64,000 bases of DNA, from positions 18,380,825-18,444,824 of the forward strand of contig NW_004454181.1 in assembly GCF_000283155.1 (NCBI RefSeq). Direction: 5' to 3'. A program made the translations under genes and the position numbers. Numbering within the stretch: the stretch's first letter is position 1; the number at the start of each line of letters is the position of its first letter. Positions 50,201 through 52,690 of this stretch are shown one piece after another. A model generated the notes under the pieces. The model was not told the DNA's origin and did not search any database. It saw only the letters and a list, made by a program, of their open reading frames with translations. The DNA comes from Ceratotherium simum simum (lineage: Eukaryota; Chordata; Mammalia; Perissodactyla; Rhinocerotidae).

Positions 50201-52690
50201 AAGTAGCCTTTAGTCACACCCCACAACAGAAGCCTTGGAAATGGTGTATCATTCACCCCTAACAACCAGAGAAAGGACAAATGTTTGGCGGTTCTGTCTG
50301 CAGCCCCCCTGGAAGCTATGGACAATATTTTAAAAATCACTTGCTTTAGGCTAACATCAGAAATCTAGACTGCGAGCCAAGGCGTTGAAGATGCAAAAAT
50401 GGAACTTCATACTGTTCTGATTTTTCATCGTGTGTGTGTGGCAGCAATGACAGCCTTGAACCTAATCATTTGTCTACCAGTTCTTGGGGGGCTCAAGCCA
50501 GGGGGGCACTGGGGCCTCCAGGGTGAGGCTTTATGATGCTGACTCCCTCTGCAATTCCCTTTCAGATCATATTTTCTACAAGTTCCAGCCTTCGGTGGTC
50601 GCTGCAGCCTGTGTGGGGGCCGCTAGGATCTGCCTTCAGCTTTCTCCCTACTGGACCAGAGACCTGCAGAGGATCTCAAATTACTCCCTGGAGCATCTCA
50701 GCACCTGCATCGAAATCCTGCTGATGTAAGTTCCCCTCCTGATCCTTCCGTGTTTCTGAAATATCCAGGTTCCACTTGCTCTTGGGCCCACGTCCGGCGG
50801 TTGCCCGAGGTCTGAGCTTCTGGTGGTTCCCCCAGCTGGTGTCTCACGTAAAAGTGGGCCATGGGGTCTCCTAATAGAATTGGGATTTGGAGAGTTGGTC
50901 CGTCCTCTTTTGGGTAGCTTTGGGCTTACAATTTTAGGGTCAAGGAGAGAGGGAGAAGAGGGGCTGTGTGCACATCCTTCTAAATGTCTGGGTTCTTTGA
51001 TCTGAGTTCCAGTATAATCTCCTAGACGATCACATTGAAGGACTGTCGTTATAAGCTTCTTTTCTCAGACATGGCCACAAAGCTGACCTCTTAGCCAGCT
51101 AAGGCCAGAGTGGCTTACCCTAAGAGGCCACAGCCTCCTTGCAGGGGTCTCTGGGAATCTTGGGGAGGAGATGTTCAGTGGATCAGAGAGGATGTATCAG
51201 TGGATCAGAGAGGATGCTTCAAGGCATCATACCGTGAACCGATGTCAAGGCGAAAGTAGTGACCACAGGGAGGAGGACAGAGGACAGAAAACTCCTACCT
51301 GCCTATACCCAACAGGTGGCAGCATCTCCTGGATGCTGGCCGCACTGGCTGCGGGGGGAGTGGGGCAGGGTGGTCATAGCAAAAGCCCTTGGGGCCCTGA
51401 AGAGCCACCTCTCAGCCTCCAGTGTGGGGAGTTTTGCCGGCTACCCTTGTCTCATTCCTCTAAAATGTTTAAAATGTGTACCTTTTAGAAGGTACCAGAG
51501 CCAGAGAGTGTGATCTGGTCTGAGTGAGGATGGGTGCCCTGGGTACTTAGCCACCAGCCCTGCCTCTTCACCATGGTTGTTGCTCTGGGAGAGCCCCCAT
51601 CTCAGATCTGCTGCAAGCCTCCCTTTGCTCTTTTCTTACATAAGCCTCTCATCGATTTGTTTTCCCTAAAAGCTCTATGAGGAACTTTTTTTTTGAGATG
51701 ATAAAAAACCTGTTCCATCCCCCTTTTCAGATGGAGAAACTTAGGCCCCAGGGGCAACTTGCTTGGGATCTGCTGGCTCAGGAGTGATCCGGCTGGGGAT
51801 GGGGCCACCAGAAGTGCCTTGAGGGACCAGGAGCTCTGCCCTGTCTCTGTCAGGCACTGTACCAGGTGTGGGGATGCAGTGATGTGCAAAAGCAGACGGG
51901 GTCCTCCCTCTCAGAGCTTGCACTTGGCACGAGGGGCCAGGTAGTACCCTGGAAGTTACCACCTGGGGTGTTGACTGCTGAGGTGGGGCAGTGCAGGGGC
52001 TCCAGGGACAGCTGGGCTGATCTTGAGGGGTCAGAAGAGGTTTTGTTTGTAGGAAGCAGATTCAAGCTGAGATCTGAGGCCTGAGTTAAGTCAAAGAACA
52101 GCTGAGGCGCAGTGGTAGGCGGTGGGCACAGGCTGGGCAAGGCCAAGCATTAAGAACACACAGATGTCCTTGGATCTCACTAAGCAAGGCAGCTGGAGGC
52201 CCCCTCAGGTGTCTGAGGCCTTGTGGCCTTAGACCTCCAAGTCTCACCCAGGTCCTTACCTTTCAGAGCTTATGACAATGTCCTCAAGGATGCCGTCGCA
52301 GTCAAGAGCCAGGCCTTGGCAATGGTGCCTGGCACACCCCCAGCCTCCACTCAAGTGCTGTTCCAGCCGCCCGCCTACGCTGCCCTCAGTCAGCCGACGA
52401 CGCCGGCCCTGGTGCAGTTCCAGACCCCCGTGCAGGACCTGTGCCTGGCCTACCGGGACTCCCTGCAGGGCCACCGTTCGGGGAGCCTGCTCTCAGGGGG
52501 CACTGGCTCATCCCTGCATGCCCCATACCCCACCCTCCAGCCTCTGGACGTGTGTCCCGTGCCCCTCCCCACATCCCTCAGCATGCAGATGGCCATTGCA
52601 GCCGAGCCCAGGCACTGCCTCACTGCCACCTACAGAAACAGCTTCTTCAGCGGGAGCCACGCGTTCCCCACAGGCTGCTTCGATAGATAG
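5212..52690 (+). CDS. CCNJL: Cyclin J-like protein, five coding exons (join)
   Basis: Coding exons are 5212-5277, 28914-29127, 48225-48527, 50566-50725 and 52267-52690. All introns are GT-AG, with phases 0, 1, 1 and 2. The product is 387 residues from the second ATG. Residues about 22-145 form the N-terminal cyclin box, including the KLE of 'DHVPKLEQINS'. About 147-246 form the C-terminal cyclin fold ('PAHFLDYYLLASV', 'SVVAAACVGAARICLQLSPYW'). The rest is a Pro/Ser/Gln-rich tail ending in GCFDR. Recognition as CCNJL, paralogue of CCNJ, rests on close recall of the family. It is an atypical cyclin; a CDK partner and cell-cycle role are poorly defined and not shown here. An in-frame TGA at 5140-5142 precedes the start. 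The second ATG (A at -3, G at +4) has the stronger Kozak context, and I recall the human protein starting there. Confidence 0.95.
5345..6100. other. Start of intron 1, no repeat recognised
   Basis: It is GC-rich near the island, then AT-rich at about 5530-5780. I recognise no exon or repeat. Short frames here have no similarity I know. Confidence 0.4.
6105..6905 (-). mobile_element. MaLR (MLT1-type) LTR, antisense, interrupted
   Basis: Antisense LTR text: 'ggtttcctggggtcgcc', 'taaaacagtagaaatttg', 'acagttctggaggctagaag', 'tataaggacaccagtcattg', 'acatgaattatggggggac'. It is split by a Tigger-type element at 6136-6491. The family name is from recall. Confidence 0.65.
6136..6491. mobile_element. 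Tigger-family (TcMar) non-autonomous element
   Basis: The element opens 'cagcccctcggtatccgcgg' and closes '...gagggcccactg'. Both ends carry the CCGCGGAT-rich inverted termini of this MITE-like group, with 'ttatataaaatggcgtagt' internally. It is inserted into a MaLR LTR. The expected TA duplications have decayed to TG and CA, each by one transition. Confidence 0.7.
6906..7600. other. Intron 1, no feature recognised
   Basis: This stretch has mixed composition. No repeat or exon could be supported by eye. Confidence 0.35.
7605..7755 (-). repeat. MIR fragment, antisense
   Basis: 'ttttacaggttagaaatag', 'aaactgaggggttgatgctc' and 'aaggtcacctgtgacttg' match the reverse MIR core. Confidence 0.5.
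7920..8040 (+). repeat. L2/MIR tail fragment
   Basis: 'tggcccatggtagacactca' followed by 'tgtttgttgaatg' is the usual 3' tail of these ancient elements. Confidence 0.4.
8290..8770 (+). repeat. L2 LINE 3' region
   Basis: Sense L2 text: 'cttaaaataaaattccca', 'cagggccctggcctgatgg', 'agaatatatgctccacaaga', 'gtgtctgtcttgttcac'. It is non-coding and diverged. Confidence 0.65.
8795..8915 (+). repeat. MIR fragment, sense
   Basis: 'aatttcctcttctgtcaactg', then 'gtaagtgagagaac' and 'gtgcaaggcacatggtgggta', follow the sense MIR order. Confidence 0.5.
8990..9155 (-). repeat. MIR fragment, antisense
   Basis: 'aaagtcacatagctgctgag' and 'gagccaggagctagacccc' match the reverse MIR core. Confidence 0.5.
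9160..10670. other. Intron 1, largely unique
   Basis: No exon with plausible splice sites and cyclin-like coding content was found. Several overlapping open frames at 9.8-10.6 kb reflect moderate GC content, with no frame favoured. Confidence 0.4.
10680..11290 (-). mobile_element. Ancient L1 3'-end fragments, antisense
   Basis: After a short CA run at about 10685-10700, phrases such as 'ctctgttgacattttgatg' and 'agttattctctgcataaaca' match the antisense 3' ends of old L1 families. Confidence 0.45.
11320..11425 (+). repeat. L2 tail
   Basis: 'agtagatactcaataaattt' then 'atgttgaatgaatgaatgg' is an L2-type 3' end. Confidence 0.45.
11430..12310 (-). mobile_element. L1 fragment, antisense
   Basis: 'aaattgaagtataatttata' then 'gtacagtgagttttaacaaa', 'tcatccatgttgtatctatt' and 'gcatagtattccgttgtatg' are antisense L1 3'-region phrases. 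It is decayed with no coding frame. Confidence 0.65.
12320..13055. other. Intron 1, no feature recognised
   Basis: No nameable repeat or exon. Confidence 0.35.
13060..13480 (-). mobile_element. Ancient L1-like fragment
   Basis: 'tttattatagaaatatttaa' followed by 'cacaaaagtagagagaatag' and 'ccccaccacccagcccag' resembles an old L1 3'-UTR family. Assignment is approximate. Confidence 0.4.
13650..13905 (+). repeat. L2 LINE 3' region with poly-C
   Basis: 'ctcaaacatcacttcctcag', 'gagccttccctgactcccca' and 'tttgtgattatacacttg' match sense L2. A run of about 14 C lies near 13888-13901. Confidence 0.65.
14290..14430 (-). mobile_element. Ancient L1-like fragment
   Basis: 'ttgaaataattttcaaactt' then 'tgtgaacattttaacacatt' resembles the fragment family at 13.06 kb. 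Confidence 0.35.
14440..14895. other. Intron 1, no feature recognised
   Basis: No exon or repeat could be supported. Confidence 0.35.
14900..15170 (-). repeat. MIR SINE, antisense
   Basis: This is a near-complete reverse MIR: 'attatccccattttacagat', 'cttacccaaagccatacagc', 'gatttgaacccaagcaacct', 'cttttaaccgctgtacc'. Confidence 0.75.
15180..16060. repeat. Scattered ancient repeat fragments
   Basis: 15180-15560 and 15870-16060 carry text common to old dispersed repeats ('cacatgccaagcactgctag', 'cttcacggagcttggagtc'), and 15755-15840 looks like a reverse MIR piece ('tgtttattgggcacctatga'). Families are not assigned. Confidence 0.35.
16106..16551 (-). mobile_element. MaLR (MLT1-type) LTR, antisense
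   Basis: 'gactgggtggcttaaaacga', 'gattctggaggctggaagtt', 'aaggacaccagtcattggat' and 'acatgaattttggggggacg' follow the same order as the LTR at 6.1-6.9 kb. No internal retroelement sequence adjoins it. Confidence 0.7.
16552..18275. other. Intron 1, largely unique stretch
   Basis: About 1.7 kb of moderately GC-rich DNA without a repeat I can name. Open frames up to 106 codons occur in several frames, with no splice-bounded candidate exon. Confidence 0.4.
18280..18465 (+). repeat. MIR SINE, sense
   Basis: 'gtaaagagcacggagtcaga', 'agctgggagaccttaagcag', 'gttacttagcctctctgagc' and 'ggaacacagtgtctggca' follow sense MIR order. Confidence 0.7.
18466..18536. repeat. (AT)n-rich stretch
   Basis: Alternating TA runs at about 18470-18510. 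A second TA-rich stretch lies at about 18740-18780, so arm A of the inverted pair is flanked by TA repeats on both sides. Confidence 0.7.
18537..18739 (+). repeat. Arm A of an inverted duplicated sequence
   Basis: It matches 19440-19652 read in reverse complement, at roughly four in five bases by eye with a few indels. Shared blocks include 'gctgaattccagggaaaaga' and 'gtttac...gaattataaat'. It looks like an old dispersed repeat that I cannot name. Confidence 0.7.
18790..19310. other. Spacer between inverted arms
   Basis: No repeat or exon recognised. Confidence 0.35.
19321..19414. mobile_element. Short hAT-type MITE
   Basis: A 94-base block with near-matching inverted ends (CAGTGTTTCCCAAAC and GTTGGGAAACATTG), typical of non-autonomous hAT elements. 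No clean 8-base target duplication remains. Confidence 0.6.
19440..19652 (-). repeat. Arm B of an inverted duplicated sequence
   Basis: Reverse-complement partner of 18537-18739, about 0.7 kb away. It carries about 10 extra bases where arm A has a gap. Both arms read similar peptide fragments in one frame ('EFQGKEK', 'CLSLPSSN'), which reflects common ancestry, not proof of coding. Confidence 0.7.
19681..19700. repeat. Poly-T run
   Basis: About 20 T residues, possibly the tail of an unrecognised antisense retroelement. Confidence 0.7.
19853..19915 (+). repeat. (TGGG/TGGA)n simple repeat
   Basis: Imperfect four-base units of GGTGGGTGGATG type over about 60 bases. Confidence 0.85.
19984..20200 (+). 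mobile_element. ERE SINE, sense
   Basis: It has a tRNA-like head (A box 'tggcttagtggttaagtgc', B box 'ggttcggatccc'), body 'cagcaactagaaggatgtgc' and a poly-A tail. It is flanked by 13-base duplications GAAGTGACTTTTA at 19971-19983 and 20201-20213. These intact duplications point to a fairly recent insertion. Confidence 0.92.
20260..21045. other. Intron 1, largely unique with a long open frame
   Basis: An uninterrupted frame of 224 codons runs from 20405 to 21079 on the + strand. It has no domain I recognise, is cysteine/serine/leucine-rich in the way of translated GC-rich introns, and overlaps long frames on the other strand. I treat it as chance. Confidence 0.4.
21090..21370. repeat. (TTCA)n and ancient repeat
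   Basis: A TTCA-type run at about 21092-21124 is followed by 'agtgtgtgctgggtaccaag' and 'gtcagggaaggcctctcc', text common in old dispersed repeats. The family is not assigned. Confidence 0.45.
21395..21655 (+). mobile_element. Ancient L1 3'-end fragment, sense
   Basis: 'caggcagccactgaaaacgt', 'tccgttttgtgaaagtttgc' and 'gaggattataagtgatattt' resemble the sense 3' ends of old L1s. Confidence 0.45.
21760..22012 (-). mobile_element. ERE SINE, long-tail subtype, antisense
   Basis: It reads in reverse from 'gaggaagatcagccctgagc' through 'cttcctctactttatgtg' to 'ccacagggccggccc'. A 14-base duplication TAAAGGGCTAATTT flanks it at 21746-21759 and 22013-22026. Confidence 0.9.
22078..22140 (-). mobile_element. 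ERE head fragment, antisense
   Basis: Only the tRNA-like head survives (reverse of 'ggggccggcccggtggtgta' onward). Body and tail are missing. No duplication is visible. Confidence 0.75.
22141..22510 (-). mobile_element. L1 3' fragments, antisense
   Basis: 'caactttcaaatatggaata', 'cagtattaactttagtcacc' and 'ttaaaaaagtccacagg' match antisense L1 3' sequence, also seen at 48.0 kb. 22380-22510 carries an older family ('gataacccctgttatcattt'). Confidence 0.55.
22520..23310. other. Intron 1, unique; possible regulatory block
   Basis: No repeat is recognised. The part at about 22850-23180 holds 'cctaattgggttag' and 'ggtaatcagctggcc', resembling homeodomain and E-box sites. Constraint cannot be judged from one sequence. 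Confidence 0.35.
23314..23336. promoter_or_regulatory. Perfect palindrome with paired GATA sites
   Basis: Two 11-base arms (GCAGATAAGCT and its exact complement) flank one G. Each arm holds AGATAAG, a strong GATA-factor site, on opposite strands. Regulatory use is inferred. Confidence 0.5.
23370..23560 (-). repeat. MIR SINE, antisense
   Basis: 'catttttcagatgaggacac', 'gtgcccaaggttaatacata' and 'cagaactgcctgacttcaga' follow reverse MIR order. Confidence 0.65.
23600..23865 (-). mobile_element. ERE SINE, antisense
   Basis: A poly-T lead, 'gaggaagattggccctgagc', 'ccccaaagccccagtagata' and a head ending 'ccaccgggccaacccc'. The CpG sites are more decayed than in neighbouring copies, suggesting an older insertion. 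Confidence 0.85.
23870..24285 (-). mobile_element. L1 3' fragment, antisense
   Basis: 'tagagcagttttaggttcat', 'gagcagaaagtacagagatt' and 'gacaaatgtataatgacatg' are characteristic of antisense L1 3' sequence. Confidence 0.7.
24291..24500. mobile_element. Tigger-type DNA transposon remnant
   Basis: It opens CAGTCATGTGCCGCATAAC and closes GTTATGTGCTGCGTGGCT, imperfect inverted ends, with TA on both sides (24289-24290; about 24501). The interior is mostly deleted. Confidence 0.75.
24545..24830. repeat. Ancient dispersed repeat, family unassigned
   Basis: 'gccaggcacatactgggtgc' and 'gagaaggcctctcaggaagt' are common old-repeat phrases. Confidence 0.4.
24831..25445. other. Intron 1, no feature recognised
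   Basis: No exon or nameable repeat. Confidence 0.35.
25450..25850 (+). repeat. L2 LINE fragment
   Basis: 'ctaaatccttcagtggctcc', 'ggcctgctttgtccagcac' and 'cagaacttggcgagatag' fit sense L2. It includes a 16-base palindrome at 25675-25690. Confidence 0.5.
25890..26010. repeat. Ancient dispersed repeat fragment
   Basis: 'gttattgggcacctgaccag' and 'ctgccctcaaggaatttgaa' are typical old-repeat text. Confidence 0.4.
26455..27785. mobile_element. L2 split by an antisense L1
   Basis: L2 text runs at 26455-26545 and resumes at 27704-27785. Between them (26546-27703) is a 5'-truncated L1 in antisense, starting with a T run and containing 'tttattgaggtataattcac', 'ttcaaggttcgtcatgttg' and 'aggtggtatctcattgtggc'. 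TGTCCATCTTATT / TGTCCATCTCATT on either side is its target duplication with one change. Confidence 0.75.
27786..28415. other. Intron 1, no feature recognised
   Basis: AT-rich with no nameable repeat or exon. Confidence 0.35.
28420..28580 (-). repeat. MIR fragment, antisense
   Basis: 'ttaccgtgtgccgggtgctt', then 'catttactcctcagctactg' and 'gtggtacagctggttgagca', diverged reverse MIR. Confidence 0.5.
28914..29127 (+). CDS. CCNJL: CCNJL coding exon 2
   Basis: The acceptor is a pyrimidine tract ending ctccag; the donor is gtacgt after GCA A (phase 1). It is 214 bases and encodes residues 22-92 plus one base of 93. It opens ELKLPTFRAHSPLLKSRRFF and continues through AARHLAVYLLDHFLDRY to SCLLLA, the first helices of the cyclin box. 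Codons are GC-rich at third positions, unlike the flanking intron. Confidence 0.96.
29256..29283 (+). repeat. (AAT)n microsatellite
   Basis: Short run of TAA/AAT units with one interruption. Confidence 0.85.
29284..29515 (-). repeat. MIR SINE, antisense
   Basis: 'accccattttactgaggcac', 'ttgggtcacccagctagtat' and 'cctctgctcttaacccc' follow reverse MIR order. Confidence 0.7.
29805..30205 (+). repeat. L2 LINE 3' region
   Basis: 'gctgttccctctgcctggag', 'cactcaggcccacatcccca' and 'cctggcacatagtaagacct' follow sense L2 order. Confidence 0.6.
30210..31690. other. Intron 2, largely unique with GC-rich patch
   Basis: About 30800-31080 is GC-rich with several CpGs and a GC box (gcgggggcggggc near 31000). 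The rest shows no repeat or exon that I can support. The patch yields overlapping open frames on both strands, a composition effect. Confidence 0.4.
31704..31911 (+). mobile_element. ERE SINE, sense
   Basis: Head, B box 'ggttcggatccc', body and A-rich tail are all present. GAAAACGTGGA is duplicated at 31693-31703 and 31912-31922. Confidence 0.92.
32020..32160 (-). repeat. MIR fragment, antisense
   Basis: 'cccattttataggttcagag', 'taacttgcccaaggtcacac' and 'agctaagag' are the reverse MIR core. Confidence 0.7.
32161..32950 (-). mobile_element. L1 3' region, antisense, interrupted by ERE
   Basis: It begins with a T run and 'agttgaggtaaaatttatac' and continues with 'ttgatggacatttgggttgc'. It breaks at 32736 and resumes at 32926 with 'tctgtgttgaacttttgagg'. 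Confidence 0.75.
32737..32925 (-). mobile_element. ERE SINE inside L1, antisense
   Basis: Poly-T, 'gaggaagattcgctctaagc', and a decayed head ending 'catgggaccagcgcc'. TCTGTGTTGA at 32727-32736 recurs at 32926-32935. Confidence 0.85.
32960..33900. other. Intron 2, largely unique
   Basis: It includes a short local duplication ('ggtccttagcccatggtcctta' type, near 33000) and a T/C-rich stretch near 33400-33500. No exon is recognised. Confidence 0.35.
33917..34128 (+). mobile_element. ERE SINE, sense
   Basis: Complete head, body and tail. GGTATACTC is duplicated at 33908-33916 and 34129-34137. Confidence 0.92.
34209..34473 (+). mobile_element. ERE SINE, long-tail subtype, sense
   Basis: The head ends in 'ggttcggatcccgggcacgc', followed by the two 'ttagcccagggcc / ttagctcagggctgatcttc' segments typical of this subtype, then a CA/A-rich tail. 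AACTTCTGG flanks at 34200-34208 and 34474-34482. Confidence 0.9.
34558..35176 (+). mobile_element. Tigger DNA transposon with transposase start remnant
   Basis: It has inverted ends CAGTCAATCCTCATGATTC and GAATCGACTG, flanked by TA (34556-34557, 35177-35178). An ATG at about 34841 opens a short frame resembling the pogo/Tigger transposase N-terminus and is soon broken. At about 619 bases it is internally deleted and non-autonomous. Confidence 0.8.
35217..35429 (-). mobile_element. ERE SINE, antisense
   Basis: Complete reverse copy. The 14-base duplication AAAGGTGCTTTCTT at 35203-35216 and 35430-35443 is exact. Confidence 0.93.
35791..37110. other. Intron 2, largely unique; possible regulatory block
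   Basis: No repeat is recognised over about 1.3 kb, one of the longer repeat-free stretches of intron 2. No splice-bounded coding exon is apparent. Confidence 0.35.
37115..37260. repeat. Ancient dispersed repeat fragment
   Basis: 'cacatttatttgacctctgc' and 'gggagatagtggtgaacaaa' are typical old-repeat phrases. Confidence 0.4.
37261..38265. other. Intron 2, no feature recognised
   Basis: No exon or nameable repeat. Confidence 0.35.
38400..38650 (-). repeat. MIR SINE, antisense
   Basis: 'tttactcatttaatccttaa', 'gaggaaagcgaggctcagta' and 'aatttgcccatgggcacacg' follow reverse MIR order. An L1-like scrap lies just before at 38266-38345. Confidence 0.75.
38651..40110. other. Intron 2, mostly unique with small old-repeat scraps
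   Basis: 39445-39660 holds old-repeat text ('caatatttattgggccctac', 'cagcacatagcaggtacgtg'). A TC-rich run lies near 38870-38885. Nothing exon-like is supported. Confidence 0.35.
40115..40330 (-). repeat. MIR fragment, antisense
   Basis: 'tattattcccatcgcacagg', then 'gagaggtggagacttgcccc' and 'cagccagggagtggccgagc', a diverged reverse MIR. Confidence 0.5.
40331..41045. other. Intron 2, mostly unique
   Basis: Old-repeat text at about 40890-41030 ('ttatgccagatgccatgcct', 'cctaccctcatggagcagcc'). Otherwise nothing recognised. Confidence 0.35.
41050..41280 (+). repeat. MIR fragment, sense
   Basis: 'gcaaatcacttaacccttct', 'gagcttctgactccatgtgg' and 'gcagagcctggcatgcagc' follow sense MIR order. 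Confidence 0.5.
41281..43030. other. Intron 2, mostly unique
   Basis: A weak reverse-MIR piece lies at about 41690-41880. A 21-base direct repeat occurs at 42268-42288 and 42296-42316. No exon is supported. Confidence 0.35.
43035..43265 (+). mobile_element. L1 3' end, sense
   Basis: 'ggtggttaccaggggctggg', 'agagtttcagttttgccaga', 'gttgcacaacaatgtgaatg' and 'gaactgtacagttaaaaatg' are the characteristic L1 3' UTR. Confidence 0.8.
43325..43440 (+). repeat. MIR fragment, sense
   Basis: 'ggttaagagtttagaccacg' and 'ccactaactgtgtgacctgc' match the MIR 5' half. Confidence 0.6.
43704..44006 (-). mobile_element. ERE SINE, long composite copy, antisense
   Basis: About 303 bases. It carries both the 'gaggaagatcagccctgagc' segments and the 'ccccagtagacag...cagcatggcg' body, so it joins parts otherwise seen in separate ERE subtypes. 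GGAAAATGGTACCTTT (43688-43703) recurs with one change at 44007-44022, so one insertion event explains the whole block. Confidence 0.88.
44023..45160. other. Intron 2, unassigned
   Basis: 44040-44470 reads like decayed transposon sequence I cannot name. A CA-rich run lies at about 44537-44566. No exon is supported. Confidence 0.35.
45165..46120. repeat. Scattered ancient repeat fragments
   Basis: A weak reverse MIR at about 45165-45270 ('tgttgggcacttcttaagca'), an L1-like scrap at 45735-45880, and old-repeat text at 45885-46120 ('cattgagcacctagtatgta'). The intervening sequence is unassigned. Confidence 0.35.
46121..47280. other. Intron 2, mostly unique
   Basis: Old-repeat text at about 46945-47090 ('gtcagggagggcttccaag', 'aagggcgttccagacagagg'). 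The rest is unassigned and moderately GC-rich, with no supported exon. Confidence 0.35.
47281..47395. repeat. AT-rich low-complexity with 24-base palindrome
   Basis: ATTT/AAAT units run through the block. 47304-47327 is a perfect palindrome built from AAAT and ATTT units. Confidence 0.85.
47515..47835 (-). mobile_element. LTR-type fragment, antisense
   Basis: 'ttcctgcaaaacactccaaa', 'cttagtgatttaaaacagca' and 'tgcataatgtcacttct' resemble an antisense mammalian LTR. The family is not assigned. Confidence 0.4.
47843..48165 (-). mobile_element. L1 3' region, antisense
   Basis: 'ccagttttattgagatataa', 'attagtttaaagtgtacaac' and 'gtacattatgtccccaggac' are classic antisense L1 3' sequence. It stops about 60 bases before a CCNJL splice acceptor. 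Confidence 0.8.
48225..48527 (+). CDS. CCNJL: CCNJL coding exon 3
   Basis: It runs from the acceptor tctcccacag to the donor gtgggg after CTGCAAG. It is 303 bases, phase 1 on both sides, so skipping it keeps the frame while removing 101 codons. It opens SKFEDREDHVPKLEQINS and ends EYAHYFLEVTLQ, completing the first cyclin fold and entering the second. Its first six bases are GTAAGT, so the acceptor also reads as a perfect donor (CAG|GTAAGT). A second possible acceptor (ttccag, 48198-48203) lies 21 bases upstream and would add seven in-frame codons. Confidence 0.96.
48560..49010. other. Intron 3, no feature recognised
   Basis: No repeat or exon supported. Confidence 0.35.
49015..49265 (-). 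repeat. MIR SINE, antisense
   Basis: 'attgagcgcttagtgtgtac', 'attatctcatttgaacctca' and 'cttacccaaggtcattgcta' follow reverse MIR order. Confidence 0.8.
49430..49520 (+). mobile_element. L1 3' terminus, sense
   Basis: 'gtaccaaaacatcacattgt' and 'acaccttaaatatatataat' are the L1 3' end. Confidence 0.65.
49558..49757 (-). mobile_element. ERE SINE, antisense
   Basis: Poly-T, 'gaggaagattggccctgggc', and a head ending 'atgccaccaggctggcc'. Moderately decayed. It directly abuts a second ERE. Confidence 0.85.
49758..50017 (-). mobile_element. ERE SINE, diverged subtype, antisense
   Basis: 'cgccctgagctaacatcttg', 'ccagtacatagttgtatatt' and a head ending 'gccatcagggctggct'. It is the same subtype as the copy at 60.25-60.55 kb. 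Confidence 0.8.
50566..50725 (+). CDS. CCNJL: CCNJL coding exon 4
   Basis: Acceptor attccctttcag; donor gtaagt after CTG AT (phase 2). It is 160 bases and encodes the C-terminal cyclin fold: (D)HIFYKFQPSVVAAACVGAA, then RICLQLSPYWTRDLQRI and SLEHLSTCIEILL. The donor has a T at -1 but an otherwise perfect intronic consensus. Confidence 0.96.
50726..51665. other. Intron 4, first part
   Basis: No exon. A 20-base direct repeat with 22-base period lies at 51175-51216. Confidence 0.4.
51670..52080. repeat. MIR fragment (antisense) and old-repeat text
   Basis: 51670-51790 reads as reverse MIR ('ccttttcagatggagaaact'). 51835-52080 holds old-repeat phrases ('caggcactgtaccaggtgtg', 'gattcaagctgagatctgag'). 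Confidence 0.45.
52267..52690 (+). CDS. CCNJL: CCNJL coding exon 5 (terminal)
   Basis: Acceptor ccttacctttcag; it completes codon 247 and runs 140 codons to TAG at 52688-52690. It encodes YDNVLKDAVAVKSQALAMVP and then a Pro/Ser/Gln/Leu-rich tail without a fold I recognise, ending FPTGCFDR. The tail begins right after the second cyclin fold and is probably disordered. GC-rich third positions are kept to the stop. Confidence 0.96.
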
